Notes: generated by a model not told the origin, from the letters alone. Positions 1 through 9,189 are shown, numbered from the stretch's first letter. The stretch: DNA of 64,000 nt from Kribbella pratensis (GCF_004366075.1 NZ_SODU01000001.1:2315134-2379133), one strand, 5' to 3'. Program-made: numbers and translations.

Positions 1-1479
1 GCGGAACAGGCAGTAGAACAGCATCCCGAGGTAGAACACCGCTCCGAAGCCGATGATCACGTTCCGCACCGGGCCGGGACGGATCTTCTTCGGCAGCAGC
101 ATGTTGTTGGTCAGCAGCAACACGATGCAGTACGCGCCCATCGCGAAGGTGGACAGGAACGCGAGCGTGTCCAGGATCCCGGCCGGGCCGTCGGCGGGGC
201 CGAACAGCAGGATCAGGATGCCGAACAGGATCACGCCCCACAGGAACCCGGCGTACAGCCTCGACATCGAGAACCGTTTGGCGCCCGGCACGAAGTAGTA
301 CGTCATGTCCGCCTGGCCGCGGGAGAACGAGTCGAACAGACCCAGGGTCGCGTTCAGCCCGATCAGCGCGATGAAGGCGAAGAACAACGTGCCGAGGATC
401 GGCGAGCCGGCCGACGCGAACGCGTCCGACATCGCCTTCAGCGCCGCCTCCCGGTCACCGCCCTCGATCAGCGTGGCGACGTTCGGGTTCTCCCGGGAGG
501 CCGACATGGCCAGCACGGTGAACGAGATCGTGACCAGCATCGTGATGCCCCAGAAGAGCAGCAGCGCGTCGAACGTCACCCACTTGCGCCAGCCCTTCCA
601 CTTCGCCATCTCGGCCGGGTCCTCGGTGTCGAACATGAACCCGCGCGACGGCATCGACTCCGCCTCGTTCGCGGCCCGCAGCCCGCGGATCTTCGGGATG
701 TGCGCTCCCATGCCCGCGCCGCTGTCGCGCAGCTGCAGCGTGTACCACATCTGCTGCATCCCGGAAGGCCCCGCGAACGCGATCGAACCGACCACGACCG
801 GGAACCAGGCCGACGTCATCGCCTGGTCGGGGAAGTACCCGAAGGCGAACATCCCGGACACCGTCCGGCCGAGGTCGTCGAAGTTGCCGACGATCGCCGC
901 GATCACCGACGTACCGACGACCAGCAACCCGATCAGCAGACCGAGCAGCTTCTCGAGAAAGTTGTAGATCACCGACAGCAGGCTGAACAGCACACCGACG
1001 AACACCAGAGCCACGCACGCGGTGACCTGCCAAGGTATGCCGGAGATCTCCTCGAACGCGGCCGCGCCGGCGGACAGATGGCCCGGCCACATGTAGATCA
1101 GGATCGCCGCCGCGTAGAAGAACCACATCAGCGGTTTGAAGATCCGAGCCGCGCCGAAGAAGATGCTCTCCCCGGTGGCCATCGCGTACCGCGCCATCTC
1201 CAGCAGCACGAACGCCTGCAGCGTGACACCGACCATGAACAACCAGCGGATGTCCGGCCCGAACACCAGGACGAGCCGGGGCCACATGTAGGACTCCCCC
1301 ATACCCACACCGAGCGCGACGAGGAACACGGTCGGGCCGAGGATGTGCAAGGAGGGCGGTGCGTCCGGAAGTTTCCGGATCGGCATCGGTTCGAGCCTGC
1401 CCGCTTTCCAGACCTTCTCGGTCACGGCGGCCGCGGCCGGCTCTTCGGGAACTTCTGAGGTCTTGCTCGTGACGTCCAA
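1..1479 (-). CDS. Nramp-fold transporter, partial (3' end outside window)
   Basis: A hydrophobic protein of at least 493 residues with about ten or more membrane segments; no stop is reached before the window edge. The start is TTG at 1479, preceded by AGGAGT at good spacing, and the next residues read MDVTSKTSEVPEEP. It resembles the Nramp (COG1914) subgroup that carries GxGxGE-type TM1 motifs: here TM1 holds GVGMGES (about residues 57-63) where metal-transporting Nramps have DPGN, and TM6 holds GPSGMQQM (about 237-244) where they have MPH. So the fold is Nramp-like but the metal site is absent, and the substrate may not be a divalent metal. It lies 144 bp downstream of the acyl-CoA ligase, in the same direction as frc. 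A carboxylate or oxalate-linked uptake role is inferred only from that position. Confidence 0.7.
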   Translation of the reverse strand, partial: MDVTSKTSEVPEEPAAAAVTEKVWKAGRLEPMPIRKLPDAPPSLHILGPTVFLVALGVGMGESYMWPRLVLVFGPDIRWLFMVGVTLQAFVLLEMARYAMATGESIFFGAARIFKPLMWFFYAAAILIYMWPGHLSAGAAAFEEISGIPWQVTACVALVFVGVLFSLLSVIYNFLEKLLGLLIGLLVVGTSVIAAIVGNFDDLGRTVSGMFAFGYFPDQAMTSAWFPVVVGSIAFAGPSGMQQMWYTLQLRDSGAGMGAHIPKIRGLRAANEAESMPSRGFMFDTEDPAEMAKWKGWRKWVTFDALLLFWGITMLVTISFTVLAMSASRENPNVATLIEGGDREAALKAMSDAFASAGSPILGTLFFAFIALIGLNATLGLFDSFSRGQADMTYYFVPGAKRFSMSRLYAGFLWGVILFGILILLFGPADGPAGILDTLAFLSTFAMGAYCIVLLLTNNMLLPKKIRPGPVRNVIIGFGAVFYLGMLFYCLFR

Positions 1480-1525
1480 GGCGGACTCCTTAGTTCGACG
1501 CCAACTAGCGGATCATGGGCGTGGC

Positions 1526-1586
1526 GGACGCTTCCCCGCCGTAGCGAGCAGGTGCCGAGTGCCGCGCAGTAGGCGGGGAAGCGTCC
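1526..1586. other. Large intercistronic inverted repeat
   Basis: Two perfect 15-base arms, GGACGCTTCCCCGCC (1526-1540) and its complement (1572-1586), are separated by 31 bases. They fill the gap between the acyl-CoA ligase stop and the Nramp-like gene. There is no T-run after either arm, so an RNA processing or partial attenuation role within the operon is as likely as termination. Confidence 0.6.
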
Positions 1587-1623
1587 GGTAGGCCCTAATT
1601 CCCCCGCGTGCTCCTTCCTCCAA

Positions 1624-3771
1624 TCAACTGATGCCGAGCGGCCCGGCGTTGCGGGCCCAGCGGTACTTGGCACCGAGGACCTGGACCGGGGTCTCGGTGG
1701 TGTACGGGTACGCGACCACACCGTGGTCGAACAGGTACTGGCTGGCTTCCTCGACCTCGACGTCACCGGACAGCGAGGCGACCACGGGCTTGTCGATGCC
1801 CTTGGCCCGGAACTCCTCGACCACCTCGGCGACCAGCTTCGCGAACACCATCGGCGGCGTCACGATCGTGTGCCAGTACCCCAGGATCAGCGCGTGGATC
1901 CGCTCGTCGGACAGCCCGAGCGCGATCGTGTTCCGGTACGTCGAGGGCGGCTCACCGCCCGTGATGTCGACCGGGTTCCCGGCCGCACCGAACGGCGGGA
2001 TGAACTTCCGGAAGGCCTGGTCGAGGTCGGAAGGGATGTCCATCAGCGTCAGCCCGGCGTCCACGCACGCATCCGACAGCAGTACGCCGGACCCGCCCGC
2101 GCCGGTGATGATGACGACGTTCTCGCCCTTCGGTGTCGGCAGCAGCGGGATACCGCGGGCGTACTGGAGCATCTCGTTCAGCCCCGGCGCCCGGACCACC
2201 CCGCTCTGCCGGAGGATGTCGTCGTACACCTTGTCGTCGCCGGCCAGGGCGCCGGTGTGCGAACTGGCGGCCCGCGCGCCCATGGAGGTACGCCCGGCCT
2301 TCAGTACGACGACCGGCTTCTTCTTCGACACCCGGGCCGCCGTCTCGGCGAACGCCCGGCCGTCCTTCAAATCCTCAAGATGCATGGCGATCAGGTTGGT
2401 GTTGTCGTCGCTCTCGAAGAACGTCAGGAGGTCATCCTCGTCGATGTCGGCCTTGTTGCCTACCCCAACGATCGCGGAAACTCCCATCCGGCTGGACCGG
2501 CTGAATCCGAGGATCGCCATCCCGATGCCTCCGGACTGTGACGACAGGGCGACGGACCCGCGGACGTCGTACGGCGTGCAGAACGTCGCGCAGAGGCTCT
2601 CCGGCAGGTAGTAGTAGCCGTAGATGTTCGGTCCCAGAATGCGGACGTTGTGTTTGCGGGCGATCGCGACGACCTCGTCCTGGAGCGTCTGCTCACCGGT
2701 CTCGGCGAACCCGGACGGGATCAGGATCGCGCCCGCGACACCCTTCTGACCGCACTGCTCGAGCGCGGCCCCGACGAACTTGGCAGGTACGGCGAACACC
2801 GCGACGTCGACGTCACCCGGTACATCCAAGATGCTCGGAAACGCCTTCAGCCCGAGGACCTCGCCGCCTTTGGGGTTGATCGGGTAGATGTCCCCGGCGT
2901 ACCCGCCGTTGACCAGGTTCTTCATCACCGAGTTGCCGATCTTGCCGTCCTCGTTGGACGCCCCGATCACGGCGACCGCGCGTGGCCGCATGATCCGGGT
3001 CATCGCGGTCAGGATCTCCTCCTGGCTGTACCGCTCGACCGGCTTGCCGGCCTCGGCGTCCACGATGATCCGGAAGTCCACTGCGGTCGCGCCGTCCGGC
3101 CCGGCGAGCACCGGGTTCAGGTCGACCTCCGCGAACTGCGGGAAGTCCGTGACCAGGTCGGACACCCGTTTGATCAGATTGCCGACAATCTCCTTGTCGA
3201 CCGGCCGCGCGCCCCGAACGCCCTCGAGCATCTCGTGCGCCTCGATCCCGTCGACCATCGCCCGCGCGTCGTCGTCACTCAGCGGAGCCAGCCGGAAGGT
3301 GACGTCCTTGAGCACTTCGACGAGTACGCCGCCGAGCCCGAACGCGACCACCTTGCCGAACGTCGGGTCGGTGACCGCGCCGACGATGACCTCCTGCACG
3401 TCACCGCCGGTGACCAGCATCTTCTGCACCTGGACGCCGACAATGTCTGCATCTGGTTTGTAGGCTGTCGCGTTGTCGACAATCTGCTTGTAGGCCGCCA
3501 ACACGGCATCCTCGGTGTCGACGCCGACCACCACGCCGCCGGCGTCGGTCTTGTGCAGGATGTCCGGCGAGACGATCTTCAGTACGACCGGGAAACCGAT
3601 CTCGGCGGCGAGGCCGGCGGCCTCCTCGGCTGTCGTGGCCAGCCCCTCGCCCGGCGTCGGGATGCCGTACGCATCGGCGACCAGCTTGGCCTCCGGCGCG
3701 CTCAGCGAGGTGCGGCCGTCCGCCAGAGCCTGGTCGAGGATGGTCCGGACTGCTGCCTTGTCATAGGTCAT
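1624..3771 (-). CDS. ADP-forming acyl-CoA ligase (fused alpha/beta type)
   Basis: This 715-residue protein makes an acyl-CoA from a carboxylate, CoA and ATP, releasing ADP. The ATP-grasp (beta) part comes first, about residues 1-240. It is followed by the CoA-binding Rossmann part starting at RPRAVAVIGAS (about 263-272) and the ligase-CoA domain with SQSGG (411-415). The phosphorylated histidine of the family is present as H505 in SSHTGALAG. The gene follows frc by 15 bp and precedes the Nramp-like gene, so it is in the same leftward operon as the CoA-transferase and the ThDP enzyme. The acid it activates is not readable from sequence. Oxalate, formate or acetate are candidates; the role could be priming of the CoA pool that Frc then cycles. 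Confidence 0.85.
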   Translation of the reverse strand: MTYDKAAVRTILDQALADGRTSLSAPEAKLVADAYGIPTPGEGLATTAEEAAGLAAEIGFPVVLKIVSPDILHKTDAGGVVVGVDTEDAVLAAYKQIVDNATAYKPDADIVGVQVQKMLVTGGDVQEVIVGAVTDPTFGKVVAFGLGGVLVEVLKDVTFRLAPLSDDDARAMVDGIEAHEMLEGVRGARPVDKEIVGNLIKRVSDLVTDFPQFAEVDLNPVLAGPDGATAVDFRIIVDAEAGKPVERYSQEEILTAMTRIMRPRAVAVIGASNEDGKIGNSVMKNLVNGGYAGDIYPINPKGGEVLGLKAFPSILDVPGDVDVAVFAVPAKFVGAALEQCGQKGVAGAILIPSGFAETGEQTLQDEVVAIARKHNVRILGPNIYGYYYLPESLCATFCTPYDVRGSVALSSQSGGIGMAILGFSRSSRMGVSAIVGVGNKADIDEDDLLTFFESDDNTNLIAMHLEDLKDGRAFAETAARVSKKKPVVVLKAGRTSMGARAASSHTGALAGDDKVYDDILRQSGVVRAPGLNEMLQYARGIPLLPTPKGENVVIITGAGGSGVLLSDACVDAGLTLMDIPSDLDQAFRKFIPPFGAAGNPVDITGGEPPSTYRNTIALGLSDERIHALILGYWHTIVTPPMVFAKLVAEVVEEFRAKGIDKPVVASLSGDVEVEEASQYLFDHGVVAYPYTTETPVQVLGAKYRWARNAGPLGIS

Positions 3772-3786
3772 TGCAACGATCTCCCT

Positions 3787-5013
3787 TTAGATGACGCCGG
3801 CGGCTTTGAGTTCGGAGAGCTCGGCCGTGTCGATGCCGAGAGCGCCGTAGATGACGGAGTTGTGTTCGCCGAGGCCCGGTGAGGTCTGGACCTCGACCGG
3901 GGAGTCGGACAGCTTGATCGGGCAGCCGACCGTCTTGAAGTTGCCGCGCTGCGGGTGCTTGACCTCCACCACCGCGCCGAGCTCGGCGAGCGTCTCGTCC
4001 TCGATCAGCTCACGGGTGGACATGATCGGCCCGCACGGCACGTTCAGCGCGTTGAGCTTGTCCATCACCTCGAACTTGGTGTGCTGCTCGGTCCACTGCT
4101 CGATCAGCGCGAACATCTTGTCGAGCTTGTCGAGCCGCGCGGCCGGCGTCGCCCAGTCCGGGTCCTCGGCCAGCTCCGGCTTGCCGATCAGGTTGGCGAT
4201 CGGCGCCCAGCCCGGCGGCTGGACGATCACGTAGATGTAGTCGTTCGGTCCGCCGGGTGCGCAGCGCAGCGCCCAGCCGGGCTGGCCGCCGCCGGACGCG
4301 TTCCCGGACCGCGGCACCTCGCCGTTGAAGTTGTCGTTCGGGTACTCGCGCAGCGGCCCGTGCGCCAGCCGCTGCTGGTCGCGCAGCTTGACCCGGGTGA
4401 GGTTCAGAACTGCTTCCTGCATGGCCACGGTCACCCGCTGACCCTTGCCGGTGTGCGTCCGCTGGAGCAGCGCGGCGAGGATGCCGGCGACCAGGTGGAT
4501 GCCGGTGCCCGAGTCACCGATCTGTGCGCCGGTCGCGGTGGGCGGTCCGTCCTCGAACCCCGTCGTACTCATCGCGCCGCCCATCGCCTGGGCGACGACC
4601 TCGTACGCCTTGAAGTTCTCGTACCGGCCGGGGCCGAAGCCCTTGATCGACGCGAACACGAGGCCGGGGTTGAGCTCCTGCAGACGCTCCCAGGTGAAGC
4701 CCATCCGGTCGATCGCGCCGGGGGCGAAGTTCTCCACCAGGACGTCGGAGTTCTTCACCAGGTCGACGAAGATCTCCTTGCCGCGGTCGGACTTCATGTT
4801 CAGCGTGATGCTGCGCTTGTTGCAGTTCAGCATCGTGAAGTAGAGGCTGTCGACGTCCGGGAGGTCGCGCAGCTGCTGACGGGTGATGTCGCCGGTCGGT
4901 GCCTCGAGCTTGATCACGTCGGCGCCGAGCCAGGCGAGGAGCTGGGTGCAGGACGGTCCGGACTGCACGTGGGTCATGTCGAGAACACGGACACCCTCGA
5001 GGGCCTTCGTCAT
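3787..5013 (-). CDS. frc: Formyl-CoA:oxalate CoA-transferase
   Basis: Class III CoA-transferase of 408 residues that moves CoA from formyl-CoA to oxalate, giving oxalyl-CoA and formate in the cytoplasm. It is close along its whole length to the Oxalobacter formigenes enzyme as I recall it: similar N-terminus, [26 protein letters not shown] and [13 protein letters not shown] KLRDQQRL blocks. The catalytic aspartate is D167 in [10 protein letters not shown], and the glycine loop [11 protein letters not shown] (about 239-249) is present. The start ATG has upstream GGAGG. The gene sits 12 bp after the ThDP enzyme and 15 bp before the acyl-CoA ligase. CoA-transferases of this class vary in acyl specificity, so the oxalate assignment rests on overall similarity and the neighbouring OFA transporter. 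Confidence 0.88.
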   Translation of the reverse strand: MTKALEGVRVLDMTHVQSGPSCTQLLAWLGADVIKLEAPTGDITRQQLRDLPDVDSLYFTMLNCNKRSITLNMKSDRGKEIFVDLVKNSDVLVENFAPGAIDRMGFTWERLQELNPGLVFASIKGFGPGRYENFKAYEVVAQAMGGAMSTTGFEDGPPTATGAQIGDSGTGIHLVAGILAALLQRTHTGKGQRVTVAMQEAVLNLTRVKLRDQQRLAHGPLREYPNDNFNGEVPRSGNASGGGQPGWALRCAPGGPNDYIYVIVQPPGWAPIANLIGKPELAEDPDWATPAARLDKLDKMFALIEQWTEQHTKFEVMDKLNALNVPCGPIMSTRELIEDETLAELGAVVEVKHPQRGNFKTVGCPIKLSDSPVEVQTSPGLGEHNSVIYGALGIDTAELSELKAAGVI

Positions 5014-5025
5014 GGCGGTCCTCCG

Positions 5026-6735
5026 CTACTTGTACATGGTCTGGTTCATGGTTCCGGGGGCGTAGGCGTCCGGGTCGACCCAGACGTTGATCAGCGACGG
5101 CAGCCCCGACTCGCGGGCCCGGAGCAGCGCCGGCCCGATGTCCTTCGGGTCGCGAACTTCTTCGCCGTACCCGCCGAGCATCCGGGCGAACTCGTCGTAC
5201 TTCACGTCGCCGAGGGTGTTGCCGATCCGGCCGCGGTCCTTGCCGTACTTGGCTTCCTGGCCGTAGCGGATCTGGTTCATCGACGAGTTGTTGCCGACGA
5301 CACCGACGAACGGAAGCTTGTAGCGGACCAGCGTCTCGAAGTCCCAGCCGGTCAGCGAGAACGCGCCGTCGCCGAACAGTGCGACCACTTCCTTGTCCGG
5401 CCGCGCGTACTTCGCCGCGAGCACGAACGGGATGCCGACGCCGAGCGTGCCGAGCGGGCCCGGGTCCATCCAGTGGCCGGGCGACTTCGGCTGTACGACG
5501 CCACCGGAGAACGTCACGATGTCGCCGCCGTCGCCGATGTAGATCGAGTCCTCGGTGAGGAACTCGTTGATCTCGTGCGCGAGCCGTAGCGGGTGGATCG
5601 GGTTCGCGTCGGACAGCTGCCGCGGCAGCCGCTTCTGGTAGGCCGCGTCCTCCTCGGCCCGCAGCTCCGCGAACCAGGCCTTGCGATCCGTCTTGTGCAG
5701 CCGGCCCGACGCGGCCTGCGTGACGGCCGCCAGGATCGCGCCCGGATCGCCCACGAGGCCGAGGTCGATGTCGCGGTTCTTGCCGACGGTGCGGTAGTCC
5801 AGGTCGATCTGTACGACGGTGGCGCTCTTCGGGAGCCGGCGCCCGTACCCCATCCGGAAGTCGAACGGCGTGCCGACGATCAGGATCAGGTCCGCGTTGT
5901 TGAAGCCGTACCGCCGGGACAGGTGGAAGTGGTGCGGGTCGCCGGGCGGCAGCGTGCCGCGGGCCGAGCCGTTCATGAACGCCGGGATGTCGAGCGTCCG
6001 CACGAAGTCGATCGCCGCGTCACTGCCACGTGACGTCCAGACCTGGCTGCCGAGCAGTACGACGGGCTTCTCGGCCCGCACCAGCAGGTCGGCGAGCGCC
6101 TCGACACTCGCCGGGTCGCCGATGCTCTTCGTCGAGGCCCGGTAGTGCCCGGCCTCGGGGACGGTCGCGGACTCGACCGGCACCGAGTTGTCCAGGATGT
6201 CGCGCGGGATCTCCAGGAACGACGGGCCGGGCGCGCCGTTGTAGCACTCGCGGAACGCCATCGACACCATGTCCGCGGCCCGCGCGGTGTGCGGAACGGT
6301 CGCCGCGAACTTGGTGATCGGCGTCATCATGTCGACGTGCGGCAGGTCCTGCAGCGACCCCATCTTGTGCTGGTTCAGGGCGCCCTGGCCGCCGATCAGC
6401 AGCATCGGGCTCTCGGCGCGGAACGCGTTCGCGACGCCGGTGACCGCGTCCGTCGTACCGGGGCCGGCGGTGACGACCGCGCAGCCGGGCCTGCCGGTGA
6501 CCCGTGCGTACCCGTCGGCGGCATGCGCCGCGACCTGCTCGTGCCGCACGTCGACCACCGCGATGCCCTCGTCCACGCAGCCGTCGTAGATGTCGATGAT
6601 GTGACCGCCGCAGAGCGTGAAGATCACGTCGATCCCCTCGGCCTTCAAGGCCTTCGCGACGAGGTGACCGCCGGAGATGGTCTCCGGCTCCTTGACCACC
6701 GCTGTGGGTTGGGTCTCCGACACTGTCTGCGCCAT
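5026..6735 (-). CDS. ThDP-dependent decarboxylase/lyase (oxalyl-CoA decarboxylase or 2-hydroxyacyl-CoA lyase type)
   Basis: This 569-residue enzyme has the three domains of the acetolactate synthase superfamily. The cofactor-activating glutamate is E66 in VRHEQ, and the ThDP/Mg motif runs from GDGAFS (455-460) to NNSS (482-485). As the first gene of the frc operon its likely job is to decarboxylate oxalyl-CoA to formyl-CoA, which Frc reuses. In detail, however, it looks closer to the actinobacterial IlvG/hydroxyacyl-CoA-lyase group (for example FTLCGGHIIDIYDGC) than to the O. formigenes decarboxylase. A 2-hydroxyacyl-CoA lyase that releases formyl-CoA is the main alternative. The operator at 6782-6796 lies 47 bp upstream of the start. 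Confidence 0.75.
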   Translation of the reverse strand: MAQTVSETQPTAVVKEPETISGGHLVAKALKAEGIDVIFTLCGGHIIDIYDGCVDEGIAVVDVRHEQVAAHAADGYARVTGRPGCAVVTAGPGTTDAVTGVANAFRAESPMLLIGGQGALNQHKMGSLQDLPHVDMMTPITKFAATVPHTARAADMVSMAFRECYNGAPGPSFLEIPRDILDNSVPVESATVPEAGHYRASTKSIGDPASVEALADLLVRAEKPVVLLGSQVWTSRGSDAAIDFVRTLDIPAFMNGSARGTLPPGDPHHFHLSRRYGFNNADLILIVGTPFDFRMGYGRRLPKSATVVQIDLDYRTVGKNRDIDLGLVGDPGAILAAVTQAASGRLHKTDRKAWFAELRAEEDAAYQKRLPRQLSDANPIHPLRLAHEINEFLTEDSIYIGDGGDIVTFSGGVVQPKSPGHWMDPGPLGTLGVGIPFVLAAKYARPDKEVVALFGDGAFSLTGWDFETLVRYKLPFVGVVGNNSSMNQIRYGQEAKYGKDRGRIGNTLGDVKYDEFARMLGGYGEEVRDPKDIGPALLRARESGLPSLINVWVDPDAYAPGTMNQTMYK

Positions 6736-6781
6736 CTGCAGTCAACTCCTCGGAACGGCCGGGATCCGGCTTGATGTAGAT

Positions 6782-6796
6782 TGCATACCGTATGGT
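6782..6796. promoter_or_regulatory. Operator site 1 of the oxalate-type locus
   Basis: TGCATACCGTATGGT contains the perfect 11-base palindrome CATAC-C-GTATG (6784-6794). It lies between the divergent ThDP enzyme and the 85-residue protein gene. The same motif recurs at 9112, 9190 and 13631 in front of other genes of the locus. The size and symmetry fit a GntR/FCD-type repressor site, which is inference. Confidence 0.75.
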
Positions 6797-6857
6797 GTAG
6801 TCGTAGTCTTATCCCAGGGCGTAGTGGTTGTCCAGAGCTCGGCACCAGGAGGCTGTG

Positions 6858-7115
6858 ATGACGATTTCCGACGAACTCGACCGGACCCGCGCCGCGCTCC
6901 TCGCCCTGGAGAAAGCCCTTATGGCGTTGAGAAATCGCGTCGGTCCGCATCTCGACGTACTGCGGCTGCTGGACGATCTGGAGCGGTGTACGACGGACCT
7001 TCGGCGCCTCGAACAGCAGGTCCGAGCCCCGCGCCGGCACGAACTGGTGGCGATCCCCGACGACGACTACGACCCCGAGTTCTGGGCAGACGTCGAGCAC
7101 GAAGGCCTGGGCTGA
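6858..7115 (+). CDS. Small conserved-looking protein of the oxalate-type locus
   Basis: An 85-residue acidic protein with no family I recognise. The start ATG at 6858 has a perfect AGGAGG (6847-6852) five bases upstream, which decides against a longer upstream reading. The first 60 residues look helical and leucine/arginine-rich, possibly a coiled coil (DELDRTRAALLALEKALMAL). The tail is acidic, with PDDDYDPEFWADVEHEG. It is divergent from the ThDP enzyme with operator site 1 between them, so it is probably co-regulated with oxalate breakdown. Its 3' end overlaps the convergent 190-residue gene by 49 bp. Confidence 0.65.
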   Translation: MTISDELDRTRAALLALEKALMALRNRVGPHLDVLRLLDDLERCTTDLRRLEQQVRAPRRHELVAIPDDDYDPEFWADVEHEGLG

Positions 7116-7639
7116 GTTGCGAGGCACAGCTTCAGCAGGCTTCGCAGGCGTACGTCGCGGTCACCGCTCGCAGACCGAGCGGTGACCGCGACTGCTTCTG
7201 CTGCCTGCTCCGTGGCGACGAACGTGCGGTAGAACGGCTCGCTCCAGCCCAGTCGGCCGAGCGCGGGCAGCCACCAGCGCGCCGCTCCACCAGGATCCTC
7301 CTCGGTACCGAGCAGGTGCAGCGCTGTCCGATGGGCCCTCGCCATCCTCCGCCGCTCGTCACCGGTCAACTCGCCGCTCGCGAGCGCAGTGGAAACACAC
7401 AGTGCGACCAGACGGGCCGATGCCTCGAAGCCAACCCTGCTGGTGTTGATGAAGCGTGGCGCGAGCGGCAGCAGGTGCCGGCGACCGGCCGAGCTGCTGT
7501 GGTCGTGGGCTGCCCGCGCAACCGCGCTCAGGACGGGATGCACGCACGCCGGGCGGTCCGTCCACGGTTCCCGCGCGAGGCGGGACACCAGTTCCATCAC
7601 GCACGGATCGGGTCGCCGAACCTTCCCGTAGCCGTTCAC
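7067..7639 (-). CDS. Unknown protein coupled to the OFA transporter
   Basis: A 190-residue protein I do not recognise. Start GTG at 7639 overlaps the transporter stop (GTGA, 7636-7639), so the two are translationally coupled. It is rich in Ala, Arg and His, has no membrane segment, and is probably helical; a central stretch reads TGDERRRMARAHRTALHLLG. Its last 49 bp overlap the convergent small gene. Position suggests an accessory to transport or to oxalate metabolism, but nothing in the sequence shows a catalytic site. Confidence 0.6.
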   Translation of the reverse strand: MNGYGKVRRPDPCVMELVSRLAREPWTDRPACVHPVLSAVARAAHDHSSSAGRRHLLPLAPRFINTSRVGFEASARLVALCVSTALASGELTGDERRRMARAHRTALHLLGTEEDPGGAARWWLPALGRLGWSEPFYRTFVATEQAAEAVAVTARSASGDRDVRLRSLLKLCLATQPRPSCSTSAQNSGS

Positions 7640-8979
7640 TCGCCCGCCACCGGCGTACCGAGCTGGGGCCGCACGGGCAACGCCGGCCGGCCGGGTTGTT
7701 TGAGGAGGCGCACACTCAGCGCAGTCAGTACGCCGAGCAGACCGGCACCGAGGAACAACGGCCGGTAACCGACCACGGCGATCACGGACGCGGCGACGCC
7801 GATGCCGACGAGACCGCCGACCGCCTTCGCGGAGTACAGGATGGCCTGGTTCTGCAGCAGACTGTTCTCGCCGAAGAACTCCAGCACGAGGTTGGCCATG
7901 ATCGCGTAGAACGCACCGCCTCCCAGGCCCGCGAACATCGCGCAGACGACGAACGCCCAGCCGACGTCGACAGCGACCAGTCCGACATGGGCGAAACCCT
8001 CGATCATCAGTACGGCGGCCAGCACCCGGCGGCGACCGAACCGATCGGACAGGTGGCCTGCGAACGATCTGCCGAGACCGTTGACTGCGGCAAGCAATCC
8101 GGCCGCCGTCGCCGCCGTCGTGAGACCGAGATCGGCGCTCACTCCGTAGCTCACCATGAAGCCGATTCCGAGCAGCGACAACGCCGTACTGGATGCCAGC
8201 AGCAACCACATCAGCGGCAGCGCACCGGTCCGCATCGCCTCACCCGGACGGTACTGCCGGACCGCGGGCGCGTTGTGCGGGATGCTGCGGTTCAGCTTGC
8301 GGTCGGTGGCCCATACCTGAGCGTCGATCTCCGCAGGCCACCAGTGCCGCGGCGGATCCTTCAGCAGGCCACCGGCGACCAGGACGACCAGCACCGCCAC
8401 CAGAGCGGTCAGGTCGAACACGGTCGATTGATCCGTCCGCGTCAGCAGGAAGATGCTCGGTACGGCGCCGACCGCGAATCCACCGGTGACGAAGCCGATC
8501 GTCGCGGTACGCCGGTCCGGGAACCAGCGCGCCGACGTGGTGATGCACGCGGCGTACACGAGGCCCGCACCGGTGCCGCCGAGGAGCGAGTAACCGACGA
8601 GGACCGTCGCGTAGCTGTGCACGTGGGCGAGCATGACGAGGCCGATCGCCGCGAGCACCCCACCGCCCACGACGAGCTGCGTCGGCGTTGCCCGCCGTAC
8701 CCGATGGGCCCAGGCGGCCGGGATCGCGACGAGTGCTTGGCAGGCGACGAAGACCGCGAGCAGCCAGAGGGTTCGGGCCGCGCCCCACCCCCGATCCGAG
8801 GCCAGGCCGAGGGCCGCGGTACCGAACGAGTACTGCAACGGGCTGATCGCGACCATGCAGGCCCAGGCCGCCCAGAGTTGCCAGCGGCGCGAGTGCCCGG
8901 TCAGTTCACGGGCGTCCTCGCCGATCCGGTACCGCCGGCCGTAGACATCACGCACATCCCGGGGCGTCACGTGATTCAT
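7636..8979 (-). CDS. OFA-family MFS transporter (oxalate/formate antiporter-like)
   Basis: A 447-residue major facilitator protein with twelve predicted membrane segments. Features of the OxlT/OFA family are visible: the N-terminal [21 protein letters not shown] segment start, [21 protein letters not shown] between the early helices, a central KDPPRHWWP loop typical of actinobacterial OFA members, and DRFGRRRVL in the second half. It likely takes up oxalate, perhaps in exchange for formate. The start ATG has GGAGG six bases upstream. The divergent sucC gene and operator sites at 9112 and 9190 lie upstream. Substrate is assigned by family and by the frc neighbourhood. Confidence 0.8.
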   Translation of the reverse strand: MNHVTPRDVRDVYGRRYRIGEDARELTGHSRRWQLWAAWACMVAISPLQYSFGTAALGLASDRGWGAARTLWLLAVFVACQALVAIPAAWAHRVRRATPTQLVVGGGVLAAIGLVMLAHVHSYATVLVGYSLLGGTGAGLVYAACITTSARWFPDRRTATIGFVTGGFAVGAVPSIFLLTRTDQSTVFDLTALVAVLVVLVAGGLLKDPPRHWWPAEIDAQVWATDRKLNRSIPHNAPAVRQYRPGEAMRTGALPLMWLLLASSTALSLLGIGFMVSYGVSADLGLTTAATAAGLLAAVNGLGRSFAGHLSDRFGRRRVLAAVLMIEGFAHVGLVAVDVGWAFVVCAMFAGLGGGAFYAIMANLVLEFFGENSLLQNQAILYSAKAVGGLVGIGVAASVIAVVGYRPLFLGAGLLGVLTALSVRLLKQPGRPALPVRPQLGTPVAGE

Positions 8980-9020
8980 ATCGCCTCCTGACTCTGTTGA
9001 TGCCGCGCATCCGCGCGGTC

Positions 9021-9108
9021 GTCACGGGGCCTGGACTCCCGGCCTTCCCTCGTCGCTCCGGTCGCTTCGCTCCCTCCGCTCCTCAGTCCAGGCCGGGGGC
9101 CCCGTGAC
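9021..9108. repeat. Long imperfect inverted repeat upstream of the OFA transporter
   Basis: GTCACGGGGCCTGGACT (9021-9037) is mirrored by AGTCCAGGCC...CCCCGTGAC (9085-9108), with a five-base GGGGG insertion in the right arm. The 47 bases between are a pyrimidine-rich CTTCGCTCC-type stretch similar in flavour to the DNA after tRNA-His. It could be a mobile intergenic repeat or a strong hairpin in the transporter leader. Confidence 0.5.
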
Positions 9109-9111
9109 TAC

Positions 9112-9126
9112 TGCATACCGTATGAA
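9112..9126. promoter_or_regulatory. Operator site 2 of the oxalate-type locus
   Basis: TGCATACCGTATGAA repeats the perfect CATAC-C-GTATG palindrome (9114-9124). It stands between the OFA transporter and sucC, 78 bp from site 3. Confidence 0.75.
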
Positions 9127-9189
9127 GTCTGTGGTACTCCTTCCGGCTGCGACCTGTCCAGACCTGAGGCGTCACTCTTGTCGACAGAT

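Noticed and set aside
3955..5589. Long open frame of 544 codons on the plus strand across frc and the ThDP gene
   Set aside because: It is antisense to two well-supported enzyme genes, and its protein is a typical high-GC shadow rich in Arg, Val, Asp and Leu with no family features.
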